NCBI RefSeq assembly: GCF_900176115.1 | Contig: NZ_FWWR01000017.1 | Coordinates: 234,809 to 298,808, forward strand | Length of the DNA stretch: 64,000 nt | Direction: 5' to 3' | Origin: Peptoniphilus asaccharolyticus DSM 20463 | GTDB lineage: Bacteria; Bacillota; Clostridia; Tissierellales; Peptoniphilaceae | Shown here: positions 1 to 9,044 of the stretch, one piece after another | Numbering within the stretch: the stretch's first letter is position 1 | Layout of the letters: each line of letters begins with the position of its first letter | Program-made: the position numbers and the translations under genes | Notes under the pieces: generated by a model | What the model saw: only the letters and a program-made list of their open reading frames with translations | Database searches by the model: none | What the model was told of the DNA's origin: nothing

Positions 1-90
1 CCTGCAAGCATCAAAGCAGTAAAGAAAGATATTGCCAGAGTTAAGACCATTCTTAAAGAACGTGAATTAGAAGTTGGAAAGGAGGCATAA
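1..90 (+). CDS. rpmC: 50S ribosomal protein L29, C-terminal part
   Basis: This is the last 29 codons of a gene cut by the window edge, read in frame 1 and ending in TAA. The peptide is lysine-rich and helical (it contains DIARVKTILKERELE), as in the second helix of L29, a 23S rRNA-binding protein near the exit tunnel. Its position immediately before rpsQ, only 3 bases away, is the standard S10/spc operon order, and this supports the call as much as the sequence does. Confidence 0.85.
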   Translation, partial: PASIKAVKKDIARVKTILKERELEVGKEA

Positions 91-93
91 TCC

Positions 94-348
94 ATGGAAA
101 GAAATCATAGAAAACAAATCACAGGAACAGTTGTCTCCGATAAAATGGATAAAACAATAGTAGTAGCGGTGGAAACTTTCAAGGTTCACCCAATCTATAA
201 GAAAAGATTCAAGAAAACCACTAAATTCAAAGCGCATGACGAAAAAAATGAATGTGGAATCGGCGATAAAGTAAGAATTATGGAAACAAGACCACTATCT
301 AAAGACAAGAGATGGAGACTTGTAAATATTATTGAGAAAGCTCAATAA
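94..348 (+). CDS. rpsQ: 30S ribosomal protein S17
   Basis: S17 is a primary 16S rRNA-binding protein of the small subunit. The 84-residue length is normal. The conserved N-terminal strand [12 protein letters not shown] and the late motif [12 protein letters not shown] are both present. An AGGAGG site lies just before the ATG and overlaps the end of rpmC. It is co-transcribed with rplN, which starts 14 bases downstream. Confidence 0.98.
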   Translation: MERNHRKQITGTVVSDKMDKTIVVAVETFKVHPIYKKRFKKTTKFKAHDEKNECGIGDKVRIMETRPLSKDKRWRLVNIIEKAQ

Positions 349-362
349 GTAAGGAGAGATCA

Positions 363-731
363 ATGATACAACAAGAAACTAGACTACGTGTTGCTGACAA
401 TTCCGGAGCTAAAGAACTACTTGTCATTAAAGTCCTAGGTGGTACAAACAGAAGAATCGCAAACATTGGTGATGTTGTAGTATGTTCTGTTAAAAGTGCA
501 ACACCGGGCGGTGTTGTTAAAAAAGGTTCTGTAGTTAAAGCAGTAATCGTAAGAACAAGCAAAGGAATTAGCCGTGCAGACGGATCATATATAAAATTTG
601 ACGACAATGCAGCAGTAATAATAAAGGATGATAAGAGTCCAGTAGGAACTCGTATCTTCGGACCGGTTACAAGAGAACTTAGAGGCGAAAACTTCATGAA
701 GATTATCTCTTTAGCACCGGAAGTACTATAA
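363..731 (+). CDS. rplN: 50S ribosomal protein L14
   Basis: L14 sits at the subunit interface and contacts 16S rRNA and L19. The protein is 122 residues, the usual length, and shows the family signature around [20 protein letters not shown] and RAVI-type basic strands. AAGGAGAG precedes the ATG. It is followed by rplX after 13 bases in canonical operon order. Confidence 0.98.
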   Translation: MIQQETRLRVADNSGAKELLVIKVLGGTNRRIANIGDVVVCSVKSATPGGVVKKGSVVKAVIVRTSKGISRADGSYIKFDDNAAVIIKDDKSPVGTRIFGPVTRELRGENFMKIISLAPEVL

Positions 732-744
732 TCGGGAGGTAGAA

Positions 745-1047
745 ATGCGTATTAAAAAAGGTGATACAGTTAAAGTAATTGCCGGAAAAGACAAAGGAGC
801 TACCGGTAAAGTACTTAAAACTTTCCCAAAAGAAGATAGAGTTGTAGTAGAAAAGGTAAATGTAGTAACTAAACATTTAAAACCTAGAGGACCACAACAA
901 GCGGGCGGTATTGAAAAGCAAGAAGCTCCAATTCATGTTTCAAATGTACAATACTTTGTAGACGGAAAAGTTTCAAAGATTGGTTACAGAATTGAAGACG
1001 GCAAGAAAGTTAGATATGCAAAATCTAACGGAAAAACTATTAAGTAA
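745..1047 (+). CDS. rplX: 50S ribosomal protein L24
   Basis: L24 starts large-subunit assembly by binding domain I of 23S rRNA. The N-terminal KOW motif is clear at about residues 3-22 (KKGDTVKVIAGKDKG). The 100-residue length is normal. A GGGAGGT site lies 6 bases before the ATG. It sits between rplN and rplE as expected. Confidence 0.98.
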   Translation: MRIKKGDTVKVIAGKDKGATGKVLKTFPKEDRVVVEKVNVVTKHLKPRGPQQAGGIEKQEAPIHVSNVQYFVDGKVSKIGYRIEDGKKVRYAKSNGKTIK

Positions 1048-1058
1048 GGAGGTAGAAT

Positions 1059-1601
1059 ATGACTTCAAGACTACAAGAAAAATATAATAATGAAGTAGTA
1101 AACTATCTACTTGAAAAGTTTGGTTATAAGAACGTAATGGAAGTACCTAAGCTTGAAAAAGTTGTAATTAACATCGGACTTGGAGAAGCTAAAGACAATC
1201 CAAAACTTCTTGAATCAGCTATAAATGATTTAACTCTTATTTCAGGACAAAAGCCTGTTGTAACTTATGCAAAGAAGAGTATCGCGAACTTCAAACTTCG
1301 TGAAGGTCATAAAATAGGATGTAAAGTAACACTTAGAGGTCAAAAGATGTATGACTTCTTAGATAAATTAATGAACGTTGCACTTCCAAGAGTTAGAGAC
1401 TTCAGAGGAATTAAGCCAACAGCATTTGATGGAAGAGGAAACTATGCTCTAGGCCTTAAAGAACAACTTATATTCCCTGAAATTGAATATGATAAAGTTG
1501 ATGCTATAAGAGGTATGGATATTATCATAGTAACATCTGCTAACACAGACGAAGAAGCTAAAGCTTTCCTAGAAAAAATGGGAATGCCATTTACAAAATA
1601 G
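1059..1601 (+). CDS. rplE: 50S ribosomal protein L5
   Basis: L5 binds 5S rRNA and forms part of the central protuberance. The protein is 180 residues, with the family motifs [20 protein letters not shown] and the C-terminal [10 protein letters not shown] segment. The start follows AAGGAGG by 6 bases. It lies between rplX and the zinc-type S14 gene in standard order. Confidence 0.98.
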   Translation: MTSRLQEKYNNEVVNYLLEKFGYKNVMEVPKLEKVVINIGLGEAKDNPKLLESAINDLTLISGQKPVVTYAKKSIANFKLREGHKIGCKVTLRGQKMYDFLDKLMNVALPRVRDFRGIKPTAFDGRGNYALGLKEQLIFPEIEYDKVDAIRGMDIIIVTSANTDEEAKAFLEKMGMPFTK

Positions 1602-1613
1602 TAGGAGGTAACT

Positions 1614-1799
1614 GTGGCAAAGAAATCAATGGTTGCTAAACAAAAAAGAAAACAAAAGTTCAGCAGTCGTGAATATACAAGATGTAGTATTTGTGGTAGA
1701 CCGCATTCCGTACTTAAGAAATACGGTATTTGTAGAATTTGTTTTAGAGAATTGGCTTACAAAGGACAAATCCCCGGAGTAAGAAAAGCCAGCTGGTAA
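1614..1799 (+). CDS. rpsZ: 30S ribosomal protein S14, zinc-binding type Z
   Basis: This is the short, 61-residue S14 paralogue. Cys24, Cys27, Cys40 and Cys43 (CSICG...CRIC) form the zinc site that marks the C+ form of S14. The start is GTG, chosen because GGAGG lies 6 bases upstream and the N-terminus AKKSM is typical. The zinc-free paralogue, if any, would be elsewhere in the genome. Confidence 0.97.
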   Translation: MAKKSMVAKQKRKQKFSSREYTRCSICGRPHSVLKKYGICRICFRELAYKGQIPGVRKASW

Positions 1800-1823
1800 A
1801 CCTAAGAAGGGAGGCGAAAGCAC

Positions 1824-2219
1824 ATGATGACAGATCCAATCGCAGATATGCTCACCAGAATAAGAAATGGTAATAGCGCAAGACATAAGTCTGTAGATAT
1901 ACCTGCTTCAAACATTAAAAAAGAAATATCAAACATCTTATTAAAAGAAGGTTACATCAAGAATTTTGAAGTAATTGATGATGACAAACAAGGTGTTATT
2001 AGAATAGATTTAAAATATGGTGAAAACAATGAAAAAGTAATTAGTGGTATTAAGAGAATTTCAAAGCCGGGACTTAGAGTGTACGTTGGGAGTCAAGACG
2101 TGCCAAAAGTTTTAGGGGGTCTTGGAATCGCAATTATCTCAACTTCTAAGGGAATGTTAACAGATAAAGAAGCGAGACAAAACAACGTAGGCGGAGAAGT
2201 TATTTGCTACGTTTGGTAA
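1824..2219 (+). CDS. rpsH: 30S ribosomal protein S8
   Basis: S8 binds the central domain of 16S rRNA and, in many bacteria, represses the spc operon by binding its mRNA. The protein is 131 residues, with the N-terminal [13 protein letters not shown] and C-terminal [13 protein letters not shown]...GGEVICYVW motifs. Two adjacent ATG codons occur (1824 and 1827); either fits the GGGAGG site. Confidence 0.98.
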   Translation: MMTDPIADMLTRIRNGNSARHKSVDIPASNIKKEISNILLKEGYIKNFEVIDDDKQGVIRIDLKYGENNEKVISGIKRISKPGLRVYVGSQDVPKVLGGLGIAIISTSKGMLTDKEARQNNVGGEVICYVW

Positions 2220-2228
2220 GGAGGACAT

Positions 2229-2765
2229 ATGTCAAGAATTGGAAAAAAACCTATTGAGATCCCAAGTGGCGTTGACGTAAAGTTCGACGGAAATACAGTA
2301 ACAGTAAAGGGTCCAAAAGGAGAATTATCTCAAACTTTTGATAGCTCCATGAAAATAAGCTTACAAGATGGAAGTCTTATTGTAGAAAGACCATCCGATA
2401 GCAAAAAACATAAGTCATTACATGGCCTTGTAAGAACTTTAATTCAAAACATGGTTGTGGGAGTTACTGAAGGTTACAAAAAAGAATTAGAAATAATTGG
2501 TACAGGATACAGAGCAGCTAAAAACGGTAAGAAATTAGCCCTAAACTTAGGTTTTTCACACCCATTAGAGCTTGAAGATCCAGCAGGAATCGAAACAGAA
2601 GTACCAGCTCCAACTAAAATCATCGTATCAGGTATTGATAAACAACAAGTTGGCCAATATGCAGCTTTAATTAGAAAATACAGACAACCTGAACCATACA
2701 AAGGAAAAGGTATCAGATATGTTGATGAATACGTAAGACGTAAAGTTGGAAAGACAGGTAAGTAG
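2229..2765 (+). CDS. rplF: 50S ribosomal protein L6
   Basis: L6 lies near the GTPase-associated centre. The 178 residues form two repeated domains. The C-terminal signature around [11 protein letters not shown] and the N-terminal [11 protein letters not shown] are diagnostic. AAGGAGG overlaps the end of rpsH and sets the ATG. Confidence 0.98.
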   Translation: MSRIGKKPIEIPSGVDVKFDGNTVTVKGPKGELSQTFDSSMKISLQDGSLIVERPSDSKKHKSLHGLVRTLIQNMVVGVTEGYKKELEIIGTGYRAAKNGKKLALNLGFSHPLELEDPAGIETEVPAPTKIIVSGIDKQQVGQYAALIRKYRQPEPYKGKGIRYVDEYVRRKVGKTGK

Positions 2766-2775
2766 GAGGTAAACA

Positions 2776-3138
2776 GTGTTTAAAAAAATCGATAAAAATG
2801 CGAATAGAATAAAGAGACACAAAAGAATTAGAAATCACATCTCCGGTACCGAGTCACGTCCAAGACTTTCTGTTTTCAGATCAAGTGCACACATTTATGC
2901 ACAAATTATAGATGATGTAAACGGAAACACACTTGTAAGTGCTTCAACTTTAGATAAGTCATTAGGACTTGAAAACACTAAAAACATTGAAGCAGCAAAG
3001 GTAATTGGAGAAACTGTAGCAAAGAAAGCTTTAGAAGCCGGCATTTCTGAAGTTGTATTTGATAGAAGTGGATACCTATATCACGGAAAAGTAAAAGCTC
3101 TTGCAGAAGCAGCAAGAGAAGCCGGACTAAAATTTTAA
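2776..3138 (+). CDS. rplR: 50S ribosomal protein L18
   Basis: L18 binds 5S rRNA together with L5. The protein is 120 residues, with [19 protein letters not shown] and the C-terminal [20 protein letters not shown] segment typical of the family. The start is GTG at the end of an AGGAGGTAAACA leader. It sits between rplF and rpsE. Confidence 0.98.
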   Translation: MFKKIDKNANRIKRHKRIRNHISGTESRPRLSVFRSSAHIYAQIIDDVNGNTLVSASTLDKSLGLENTKNIEAAKVIGETVAKKALEAGISEVVFDRSGYLYHGKVKALAEAAREAGLKF

Positions 3139-3152
3139 CAGGGGAGGGAAAT

Positions 3153-3659
3153 ATGGAACGTTCATTAATCGACGCTAGAGAACTAGACCTTGAAGACAAA
3201 GTAGTAGCAATAAACAGAGTTGCTAAAGTTGTAAAGGGCGGTAAGAACTTCAGATTCTCTGCACTTGTTGTTGTAGGTGACAGAAATGGTCACGTAGGTA
3301 TTGGAACTGGTAAAGCACTTGAAGTACCAGAAGCAATTAGAAAAGCAACACAAGATGCTAAAAAGCACTTAATAAAAGTAAACTTACTAGGAACAAGTAT
3401 CCCTCACCAAATCACAGGAATTTTTGGAGCGGGTAAAGTATTTTTAAAACCAGCTAGTGAAGGTACCGGAGTTATAGCAGGTGGTCCTGTTCGTGCGGTA
3501 TGCGAATTAGCAGGTATAACTGATATACGTACTCACAACTTGGGAACTTCAAATCCGAGAAATGTTGTTAACGCTACAGTTAAAGCACTTTCAGAACTTA
3601 AGAGTGCAGAAAGCGTAGCAAGACTTAGAAATAAGTCTGTAGATGAGATTTTAGGATAA
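3153..3659 (+). CDS. rpsE: 30S ribosomal protein S5
   Basis: S5 acts in decoding accuracy and mRNA unwinding at the entry tunnel. The protein is 168 residues. The double-stranded-RNA-binding-like N-terminal domain contains [18 protein letters not shown], and the C-terminal domain contains [20 protein letters not shown] lies 7 bases before the ATG. Confidence 0.98.
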   Translation: MERSLIDARELDLEDKVVAINRVAKVVKGGKNFRFSALVVVGDRNGHVGIGTGKALEVPEAIRKATQDAKKHLIKVNLLGTSIPHQITGIFGAGKVFLKPASEGTGVIAGGPVRAVCELAGITDIRTHNLGTSNPRNVVNATVKALSELKSAESVARLRNKSVDEILG

Positions 3660-3673
3660 GGGGGTAGAAGACT

Positions 3674-3841
3674 ATGAAAATTAAATTAGTAAAGAGCCCT
3701 ATCGGTAGACAAAAGACTCATAAGAAAACAGTTAAAGCACTTGGATTCAAGAAATTAGGACAAGTACTTGAAAAAGAAGATAATCCTCAAATCAGAGGTA
3801 TGATAAAGCAAGTAGCATACATGCTTGAAATCGAAGAATAA
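3674..3841 (+). CDS. rpmD: 50S ribosomal protein L30
   Basis: This short gene codes for 55 residues, starting [12 protein letters not shown] and ending with an acidic tail. The basic core [16 protein letters not shown] is the L30 signature. GGGGGTAG is the ribosome site. It fills the gap between rpsE and rplO, exactly where Firmicutes keep rpmD. Confidence 0.96.
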   Translation: MKIKLVKSPIGRQKTHKKTVKALGFKKLGQVLEKEDNPQIRGMIKQVAYMLEIEE

Positions 3842-3854
3842 GGAGGTGTAAGAC

Positions 3855-4304
3855 GTGAAATTACATGACTTAAGACCTGCAGAAGGCGGCGGTGTAAGAG
3901 CCAAAAAGAGACTTGGTAGAGGTATCGGATCAGGTACAGGAAAAACTGCCGGAAGAGGACACAAAGGGCAAAACGCTAGAAGCGGTGGAGGAGTAAGACC
4001 TGGATTTGAAGGGGGTCAAATGCCTCTATTCAGACGTCTACCTAAGAGAGGTTTCACTAATAACTTCGCAAAAGAGTGGGCTATAGTAAATCTTGAAGCT
4101 CTTAACGTATTTGAAGAAGGAACAGAAGTTACACCTGAACTTTTAATAGAACAAGGTCTTGTTAAAGCAAGAAAAGCTAAAGACGGAGTTAGAATACTAG
4201 GCAACGGAGAAATCAATGTTAAGCTTACTGTAAAAGCTCAACACATCTCAAAGTCTGCGGCAGAAAAAATTGAGGCTGCGGGAGGAAAGGCCGAGGTGAT
4301 CTAA
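3855..4304 (+). CDS. rplO: 50S ribosomal protein L15
   Basis: L15 is a late-assembly 23S rRNA-binding protein. The 149 residues begin with a long glycine/arginine-rich unstructured arm ([20 protein letters not shown]) that penetrates the rRNA, followed by [18 protein letters not shown]. The start is GTG, 8 bases after AGGAGG. Its stop overlaps the ATG of secY by one base, so the two are translationally coupled. Confidence 0.98.
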   Translation: MKLHDLRPAEGGGVRAKKRLGRGIGSGTGKTAGRGHKGQNARSGGGVRPGFEGGQMPLFRRLPKRGFTNNFAKEWAIVNLEALNVFEEGTEVTPELLIEQGLVKARKAKDGVRILGNGEINVKLTVKAQHISKSAAEKIEAAGGKAEVI

Positions 4305-5584
4305 TGATTTCTACATTTAGAAATGCTTGGAAGATACCCAATTTGCGTAAAAAGATGATTTTCACTCTTTTAATGCTATTGGTATACAGACTTGGTTCAC
4401 ACATACCGGTTCCGTATATGAATGCTCAAGTCGTTCAAAAATTATTTAACGGAGCAAATCAATCAGTATTTGCTCTAATCGACTTGATGAGCGGTGGTAG
4501 TTTAAGTAACTATACAATATTTGCAGCTAATATATATCCTTATATTACTGCATCAATTGTATTGCAACTTTTGACAATAGCAATTCCTTCATTAGAAGCA
4601 CTTGCTAAAGAAGGAGAAACAGGAAGAAAGACAATAGCAAAATACACTAGATATTTAGCTATAGTTATAGCTTTAGTACAAGCTTTAGGATATTCTTTCG
4701 GTTTCTTTGGAAAAGCTGTAATGGCAACAAACTTTATGGAAAAATCAGTAGTTGTTTTATCCATAGTAGCAGGTACAGCGTTTCTAATCTGGATTGGAGA
4801 ACAAATTACAGAACACGGAATCGGAAATGGTATTTCAATAATAATATTTGCGGGTATCGTTACAAGATTCCCTAAAGATATAGCACAATCAATAGCTTTA
4901 GTAAAAGCAGGTAGAGCAAATCCTATATTCCTTGTTCTATTCTTATTGATTGTAATCGGAATAATCTTCTTTGTAGTTACACTTAACGAAGGTGAAAGAA
5001 GAATTCCAGTGCAATATGCAAAAAGAGTTGTAGGCAGAAAGATGTATGGTGGACAATCAACTCATATACCTATTAAGGTACTTATGACTGGTGTAATGCC
5101 AATGATTTTCTCAAGTTCAATCGTAGCAATACCAGCTACAATTGCAATGTTCACAAGAAATGAGTCAACAAAGAACTTTATATTAAAGTATTTCACAACA
5201 CAAGGTGCAGTAGGAACTATACTTTACATTGTATTCACAGTACTTTTAATAGTATTCTTCACTTATTTCTATACATCAATTCAATTTAATACTGTAGAGT
5301 ATTCAAAGCAAATGCAACAAAATGGTGGTTTCGTACCAGGAATAAGATCTGGTAAACCAACAAGCGAATATTTACAAAGAACAGTTAACAGATTAGTATT
5401 TCCAGGAGCTATAGCACTTGCGATATTAGCAATACTTCCAATACTACTTAATAAAATCAGTGGACTTCCATTTGCATTTGGTGGTACAAGTATGATAATC
5501 GTAGTAGGTGTAATCCTTGAAACTACAAGAACTCTAGAACAACAACTATTAATGAGACACTATAAAGGTTTCTTAAAGAAATAG
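4304..5584 (+). CDS. secY: Protein translocase subunit SecY
   Basis: SecY is the pore of the Sec translocon in the plasma membrane. The 426 residues give ten hydrophobic segments. Conserved cytoplasmic and plug regions are seen: YRLGSHIPVP near the N-terminus, LMSGGSL in the plug, GIGNGIS in the middle and the FVPGIRSGKPTSEYL loop in the C-terminal half. It is coupled to rplO and followed by adk after 9 bases, as in other Firmicutes. Confidence 0.98.
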   Translation: MISTFRNAWKIPNLRKKMIFTLLMLLVYRLGSHIPVPYMNAQVVQKLFNGANQSVFALIDLMSGGSLSNYTIFAANIYPYITASIVLQLLTIAIPSLEALAKEGETGRKTIAKYTRYLAIVIALVQALGYSFGFFGKAVMATNFMEKSVVVLSIVAGTAFLIWIGEQITEHGIGNGISIIIFAGIVTRFPKDIAQSIALVKAGRANPIFLVLFLLIVIGIIFFVVTLNEGERRIPVQYAKRVVGRKMYGGQSTHIPIKVLMTGVMPMIFSSSIVAIPATIAMFTRNESTKNFILKYFTTQGAVGTILYIVFTVLLIVFFTYFYTSIQFNTVEYSKQMQQNGGFVPGIRSGKPTSEYLQRTVNRLVFPGAIALAILAILPILLNKISGLPFAFGGTSMIIVVGVILETTRTLEQQLLMRHYKGFLKK

Positions 5585-5593
5585 GAGGAGAAT

Positions 5594-6241
5594 ATGAAGC
5601 TCGTTATACTAGGACCTCCAGGGGCTGGTAAAGGTACTCAAGCAGAGTCAATTATAGAGAAATATAACATTCCTCATATATCAACTGGAGACATTTTTAG
5701 AGAAAATATAAAAAATGAAACAGAACTTGGTAAAAAAGCTAAAGGTTACATGGACAAAGGACTTTTAGTACCAGATGAAGTAGTAATTGAAATAGTAGAA
5801 GATAGACTACAACGTGAAGACTGTAAAGATGGTTTCCTATTAGATGGATTCCCTCGTACAGTACAACAAGCAGTTAGCTTAGATGCTATGCTTGATAGAA
5901 TGGGAACTAAACTTGATCGTGTTGTAAACATTGAAGTAGACCCTAAGATATTAGTTGAAAGAGCAGTTGGCAGAAGAATCTGTAAAACTTGCGGTGCAAC
6001 TTATCACGTTAAGTTTAATCCTCCAATAGTTGAAGGAGTTTGTGACAAGGACAGTACACCTCTAATTCAAAGAGCAGACGATACGGAAGAAACAGTAAGC
6101 ACGAGAATTAAGGTTTATTTAGACCAAACAACACCGCTTATTGACTATTACAAAGCTCAATCATTATTATTAAATGTTGATGGAGAGCAAGAAATAGGTG
6201 AAGTATTTAAAGCAGTAGTAAATGGGTTAGAAAATGACTAA
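5594..6241 (+). CDS. adk: Adenylate kinase
   Basis: The enzyme converts ATP and AMP to two ADP in the cytosol. The P-loop [10 protein letters not shown] is at residues 7-16, and the AMP-binding segment STGDIFR follows at 30-36. The long LID carries a structural zinc site with Cys130, Cys133, Cys150 and Asp153, the usual Gram-positive variant. The length of 215 is normal. Its TAA overlaps the next ATG by one base. The gene normally found next, map, is absent here. Confidence 0.98.
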   Translation: MKLVILGPPGAGKGTQAESIIEKYNIPHISTGDIFRENIKNETELGKKAKGYMDKGLLVPDEVVIEIVEDRLQREDCKDGFLLDGFPRTVQQAVSLDAMLDRMGTKLDRVVNIEVDPKILVERAVGRRICKTCGATYHVKFNPPIVEGVCDKDSTPLIQRADDTEETVSTRIKVYLDQTTPLIDYYKAQSLLLNVDGEQEIGEVFKAVVNGLEND

Positions 6242-6492
6242 TGGAGTTAACAAATAATATAAAAATTGGTCAAGTTGTCAAATCGAAAACCGGGCGTGAT
6301 GCAGGGGGAATATTTTTAGTCTATAAAGTTTTAGACAACGAATATGTTGAGATTGTAGATGGCAAGAGAAGAACGCTTGAAAAGCCTAAGAAAAAGAAGA
6401 TGAAGCACTTAATGGTGTATAATGCTATAGAAGAGATTCATCCTCAAATCTTAGATGCTCACATAAGAAAGTTGCTAAAGCAATATATCTAA
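6241..6492 (+). CDS. KOW-domain RNA-binding protein (L14e/L6e/L27e-like)
   Basis: This protein of 83 residues begins with a KOW-like motif ([24 protein letters not shown]) and a basic central patch ([15 protein letters not shown]). Proteins of this type are regularly encoded just before infA in Clostridia and are thought to bind RNA or ribosomes; the exact job is not known. The start overlaps the adk stop (TAATG), which implies coupled translation. No AGGAGG is visible apart from the coupling. Confidence 0.85.
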   Translation: MELTNNIKIGQVVKSKTGRDAGGIFLVYKVLDNEYVEIVDGKRRTLEKPKKKKMKHLMVYNAIEEIHPQILDAHIRKLLKQYI

Positions 6493-6509
6493 GAGAAAGG
6501 AGCCTTAGA

Positions 6510-6728
6510 GTGGCCAAAGAAGATGTAATTGAAGTTGAAGGAATAGTAGTTGATGCTCTTCCAAACACTCATTTTAAAGTTGAGTTGGAAAATGGACACG
6601 TTATTTTAGCTCATATCTCAGGCAAATTGAGAATGAACTATATAAGAATACTTCCAGGTGATAAGGTAACTGTTGAACTTTCCCCATACGATTTGACTAG
6701 GGGTAGAATTACCTGGAGAAAGAAATAA
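6510..6728 (+). CDS. infA: Translation initiation factor IF-1
   Basis: IF-1 is an OB-fold factor that occupies the A site of the 30S subunit during initiation. The 72 residues are a perfect family length, with the conserved [22 protein letters not shown] and GRITWR. The start is GTG, 8 bases after AAAGGAG. It is followed by rpmJ. Confidence 0.98.
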   Translation: MAKEDVIEVEGIVVDALPNTHFKVELENGHVILAHISGKLRMNYIRILPGDKVTVELSPYDLTRGRITWRKK

Positions 6729-6782
6729 TCCTATATCCGAAAGGAATACCCGTAAGGGCACATGAACTAGGAGGAATACAGA

Positions 6783-6896
6783 ATGAAAGTTAGACCATCT
6801 GTAAAAAAGATGTGCGAAAAATGTAAGATAATTAAGAGAAAAGGCCGTGTAATGGTCATTTGCGAAAATCCTAAGCACAAGCAAAGACAAGGTTAA
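6783..6896 (+). CDS. rpmJ: 50S ribosomal protein L36
   Basis: This gene codes for 37 residues, [17 protein letters not shown]..., ending HKQRQG. Cys11, Cys14 and Cys27 with His32 make the usual zinc ribbon of the C+ form of L36. GGAGGA precedes the ATG. It lies between infA and rpsM, the normal position. Confidence 0.97.
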   Translation: MKVRPSVKKMCEKCKIIKRKGRVMVICENPKHKQRQG

Positions 6897-6906
6897 GGGG
6901 GAACTT

Positions 6907-7269
6907 ATGGCAAGAATCGCTGGTATTGATTTACCCAGAGAAAAGCGTGTTGAAATAGGTCTTACCTATATCTATGGAATCGGAAGAAAGAGATCTCAAG
7001 AGATTTTAACTAAAGCCGATGTAAATTTTGATACAAGGGTTAAGGACTTATCTGAAGCGGAAGTAGCTCGTATAAGAGAAGAAATAGCTAATTACCAAGT
7101 AGAAGGAGATCTACGTCGTGAAGTTCAAATGAACATCAAGAGACTTAGAGATATCAACTGCTACAGAGGTATGAGACATAAAAAAGGCCTTCCAGTAAGA
7201 GGTCAAAAAACTAAAACTAATGCTAGGACAAGAAAAGGTCCTAAGAAATTAGTTTCTAAAAAGAAGTAA
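6907..7269 (+). CDS. rpsM: 30S ribosomal protein S13
   Basis: S13 sits at the head of the 30S subunit and contacts L5 and tRNA. The protein is 120 residues, with [25 protein letters not shown] at the start and the basic tail [22 protein letters not shown] is the ribosome site. The alpha-operon order continues with rpsK. Confidence 0.98.
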   Translation: MARIAGIDLPREKRVEIGLTYIYGIGRKRSQEILTKADVNFDTRVKDLSEAEVARIREEIANYQVEGDLRREVQMNIKRLRDINCYRGMRHKKGLPVRGQKTKTNARTRKGPKKLVSKKK

Positions 7270-7281
7270 AGGAGGGGTAAA

Positions 7282-7680
7282 ATGGCTAAAAAACAACAAA
7301 AAGCGACTCGTGTAAGAAGAAGAGAACGTAAAAACATTGAAAAAGGTCAAGCTCACATAGCTTCAACATTCAATAATACCATGGTTACCCTTACTGATAT
7401 GTCAGGAAACGTAATATCTTGGGCAAGTGCTGGACAACTTGGTTTTAGAGGATCAAGAAAATCAACTCCTTTTGCAGCACAAGAAGCTGCACAAGAAGCT
7501 GCAAACAAAGCTAAAGAACATGGACTAAAACAAGTAGAGGTTTATGTTAAGGGACCGGGTTCAGGAAGAGAAGCTGCAATCAGATCATTACAAGCTTCAG
7601 GATTAGAAGTAACAATGATCAAAGATGTAACACCAATTCCACACAATGGTTGTAGACCACCTAAACGTAGGAGAGTTTAA
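7282..7680 (+). CDS. rpsK: 30S ribosomal protein S11
   Basis: S11 lies on the platform of the small subunit. The 132 residues include [15 protein letters not shown] and the C-terminal signature [23 protein letters not shown] precedes the ATG. In many Clostridia rpsD follows; here the next gene is rpoA, as in Bacillus, so S4 must be encoded elsewhere. Confidence 0.98.
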   Translation: MAKKQQKATRVRRRERKNIEKGQAHIASTFNNTMVTLTDMSGNVISWASAGQLGFRGSRKSTPFAAQEAAQEAANKAKEHGLKQVEVYVKGPGSGREAAIRSLQASGLEVTMIKDVTPIPHNGCRPPKRRRV

Positions 7681-7711
7681 CGCACTCCTGTAGGCACAAA
7701 GAGGAGGACCC

Positions 7712-8659
7712 ATGATAGAAATAGAAAAACCGAGCATTGAGATAGAAGAAATTAGTGATAGCGGTGAATATGGTAAGTTTATAGTAGAACCACTTGAAAG
7801 TGGCTATGGAATTACCATAGGGAACTCTCTTAGAAGGGTTCTTCTTTCATCACTACCCGGTGCTGCAGTTTCATTTATCAACATCAGAGGTGTTGAGCAT
7901 GAATTTGATACAATTCCGGGAGTTCTTGAAGATGTACCGCAAATCATATTAAACATTAAGGGATTAGTTCTAAGAATGGATGAAGAGCTACCTGTTAAGC
8001 TTATTATTGAAAAGAAGGGCGAAGGGGTAATTACTGCATCTGATATTCAAGTAGGACCAGAAGTGGAGATAGTAAATCCTGATCACCACATTGCTACACT
8101 TAATGAAGATGCGGATGTCTATATGGAATTGACTGTAGAAAAGGGACGTGGCTATGAACCAGCTGAATTAAAGAAAGAAGAAATTTCTGAAATAGGCGTC
8201 ATAGCAATAGATTCAAACTATACTCCAATTAAGAAAGTTAATTGGAAAGTTGAAAACACAAGAGTTGGACAAAGAACTGACTTTGATAAACTAATTCTTG
8301 AAGTTACAACAGATGGATCTATGAAAGCTGATGAAGCAACATCTCTTGCTGCAAAAATCCTAACAGAACACTTAGATTTGTTTATTGGTTTAACTGACCA
8401 TGTGGATCAGGTCAACATCATGGTTGAAAAACCTGAAGATGATAAAGAAAAAGTTCTAGAGATGACAGTTGAAGAAATGGATTTATCTGTTAGAAGTTTC
8501 AATTGTCTAAAGAGAGCCAACATCAACACAGTTGAAGAACTTGCTTCTAAAACTGAAGATGAAATGATGAAGGTTAGAAATTTAGGAAGAAAATCTTTAG
8601 AAGAAGTTATTAATAAGTTAAATGAACTCGGACTTGGTTTGAGACAAGAAGACGAATAA
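7712..8659 (+). CDS. rpoA: RNA polymerase alpha subunit
   Basis: The alpha subunit nucleates RNA polymerase assembly and its C-terminal domain contacts UP elements and activators. The 315 residues are the normal length. The N-terminal dimerisation domain has [20 protein letters not shown], and the C-terminal domain at about 250-315 has [13 protein letters not shown] and [19 protein letters not shown] lies 5 bases before the ATG. Confidence 0.98.
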   Translation: MIEIEKPSIEIEEISDSGEYGKFIVEPLESGYGITIGNSLRRVLLSSLPGAAVSFINIRGVEHEFDTIPGVLEDVPQIILNIKGLVLRMDEELPVKLIIEKKGEGVITASDIQVGPEVEIVNPDHHIATLNEDADVYMELTVEKGRGYEPAELKKEEISEIGVIAIDSNYTPIKKVNWKVENTRVGQRTDFDKLILEVTTDGSMKADEATSLAAKILTEHLDLFIGLTDHVDQVNIMVEKPEDDKEKVLEMTVEEMDLSVRSFNCLKRANINTVEELASKTEDEMMKVRNLGRKSLEEVINKLNELGLGLRQEDE

Positions 8660-8672
8660 AGAGGAGGGACAC

Positions 8673-9014
8673 ATGGCAAAGTTAAGAAAACTTGGTCGCC
8701 CAACTGCACATAGAAAAGCTATGCTTAGAAATCTTGTAACTTCACTTTTAAGAGAAGGACAAATAACTACTACAGTTACAAGAGCTAAAGAAACTAAGAG
8801 AATGGCTGAAAAAATGATCACTCTTGGAAAAAGAGGAGATCTTCACGCAAGAAGACAAGCTTTAGCTTATATATATGATGAAGATGTAGTTACTAAATTA
8901 TTTACTGAAATAGCTCCAAACTATTCAGAAAGAAATGGTGGATACACTAGAATATTAAAGCTTGGTAACCGTCTTGGGGATGGCGCAGAAAAGGCTATAA
9001 TTCAATTAGTATAA
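8673..9014 (+). CDS. rplQ: 50S ribosomal protein L17
   Basis: L17 binds 23S rRNA near the exit tunnel. The protein is 113 residues, with the motif [20 protein letters not shown] at the start and [23 protein letters not shown] C-terminal sequence. It is the last gene of the operon: a hairpin terminator follows the stop directly. Confidence 0.98.
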   Translation: MAKLRKLGRPTAHRKAMLRNLVTSLLREGQITTTVTRAKETKRMAEKMITLGKRGDLHARRQALAYIYDEDVVTKLFTEIAPNYSERNGGYTRILKLGNRLGDGAEKAIIQLV

Positions 9015-9016
9015 AT

Positions 9017-9040
9017 AAGAGCCCATAGAGGCTCTTTTTT
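9017..9040 (+). terminator. Rho-independent terminator of the ribosomal operon
   Basis: AAGAGCC (9017-9023) pairs with GGCTCTT (9030-9036) around a 6-base loop, and the T run continues to 9040. It starts 2 bases after the rplQ stop. The IS30 element begins 4 bases after the T run. Confidence 0.92.
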
Positions 9041-9044
9041 AATG

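Noticed and set aside
4540..4764. Minus-strand frames inside secY and other ribosomal genes
   Set aside because: Shadows of highly expressed genes without ribosome sites.
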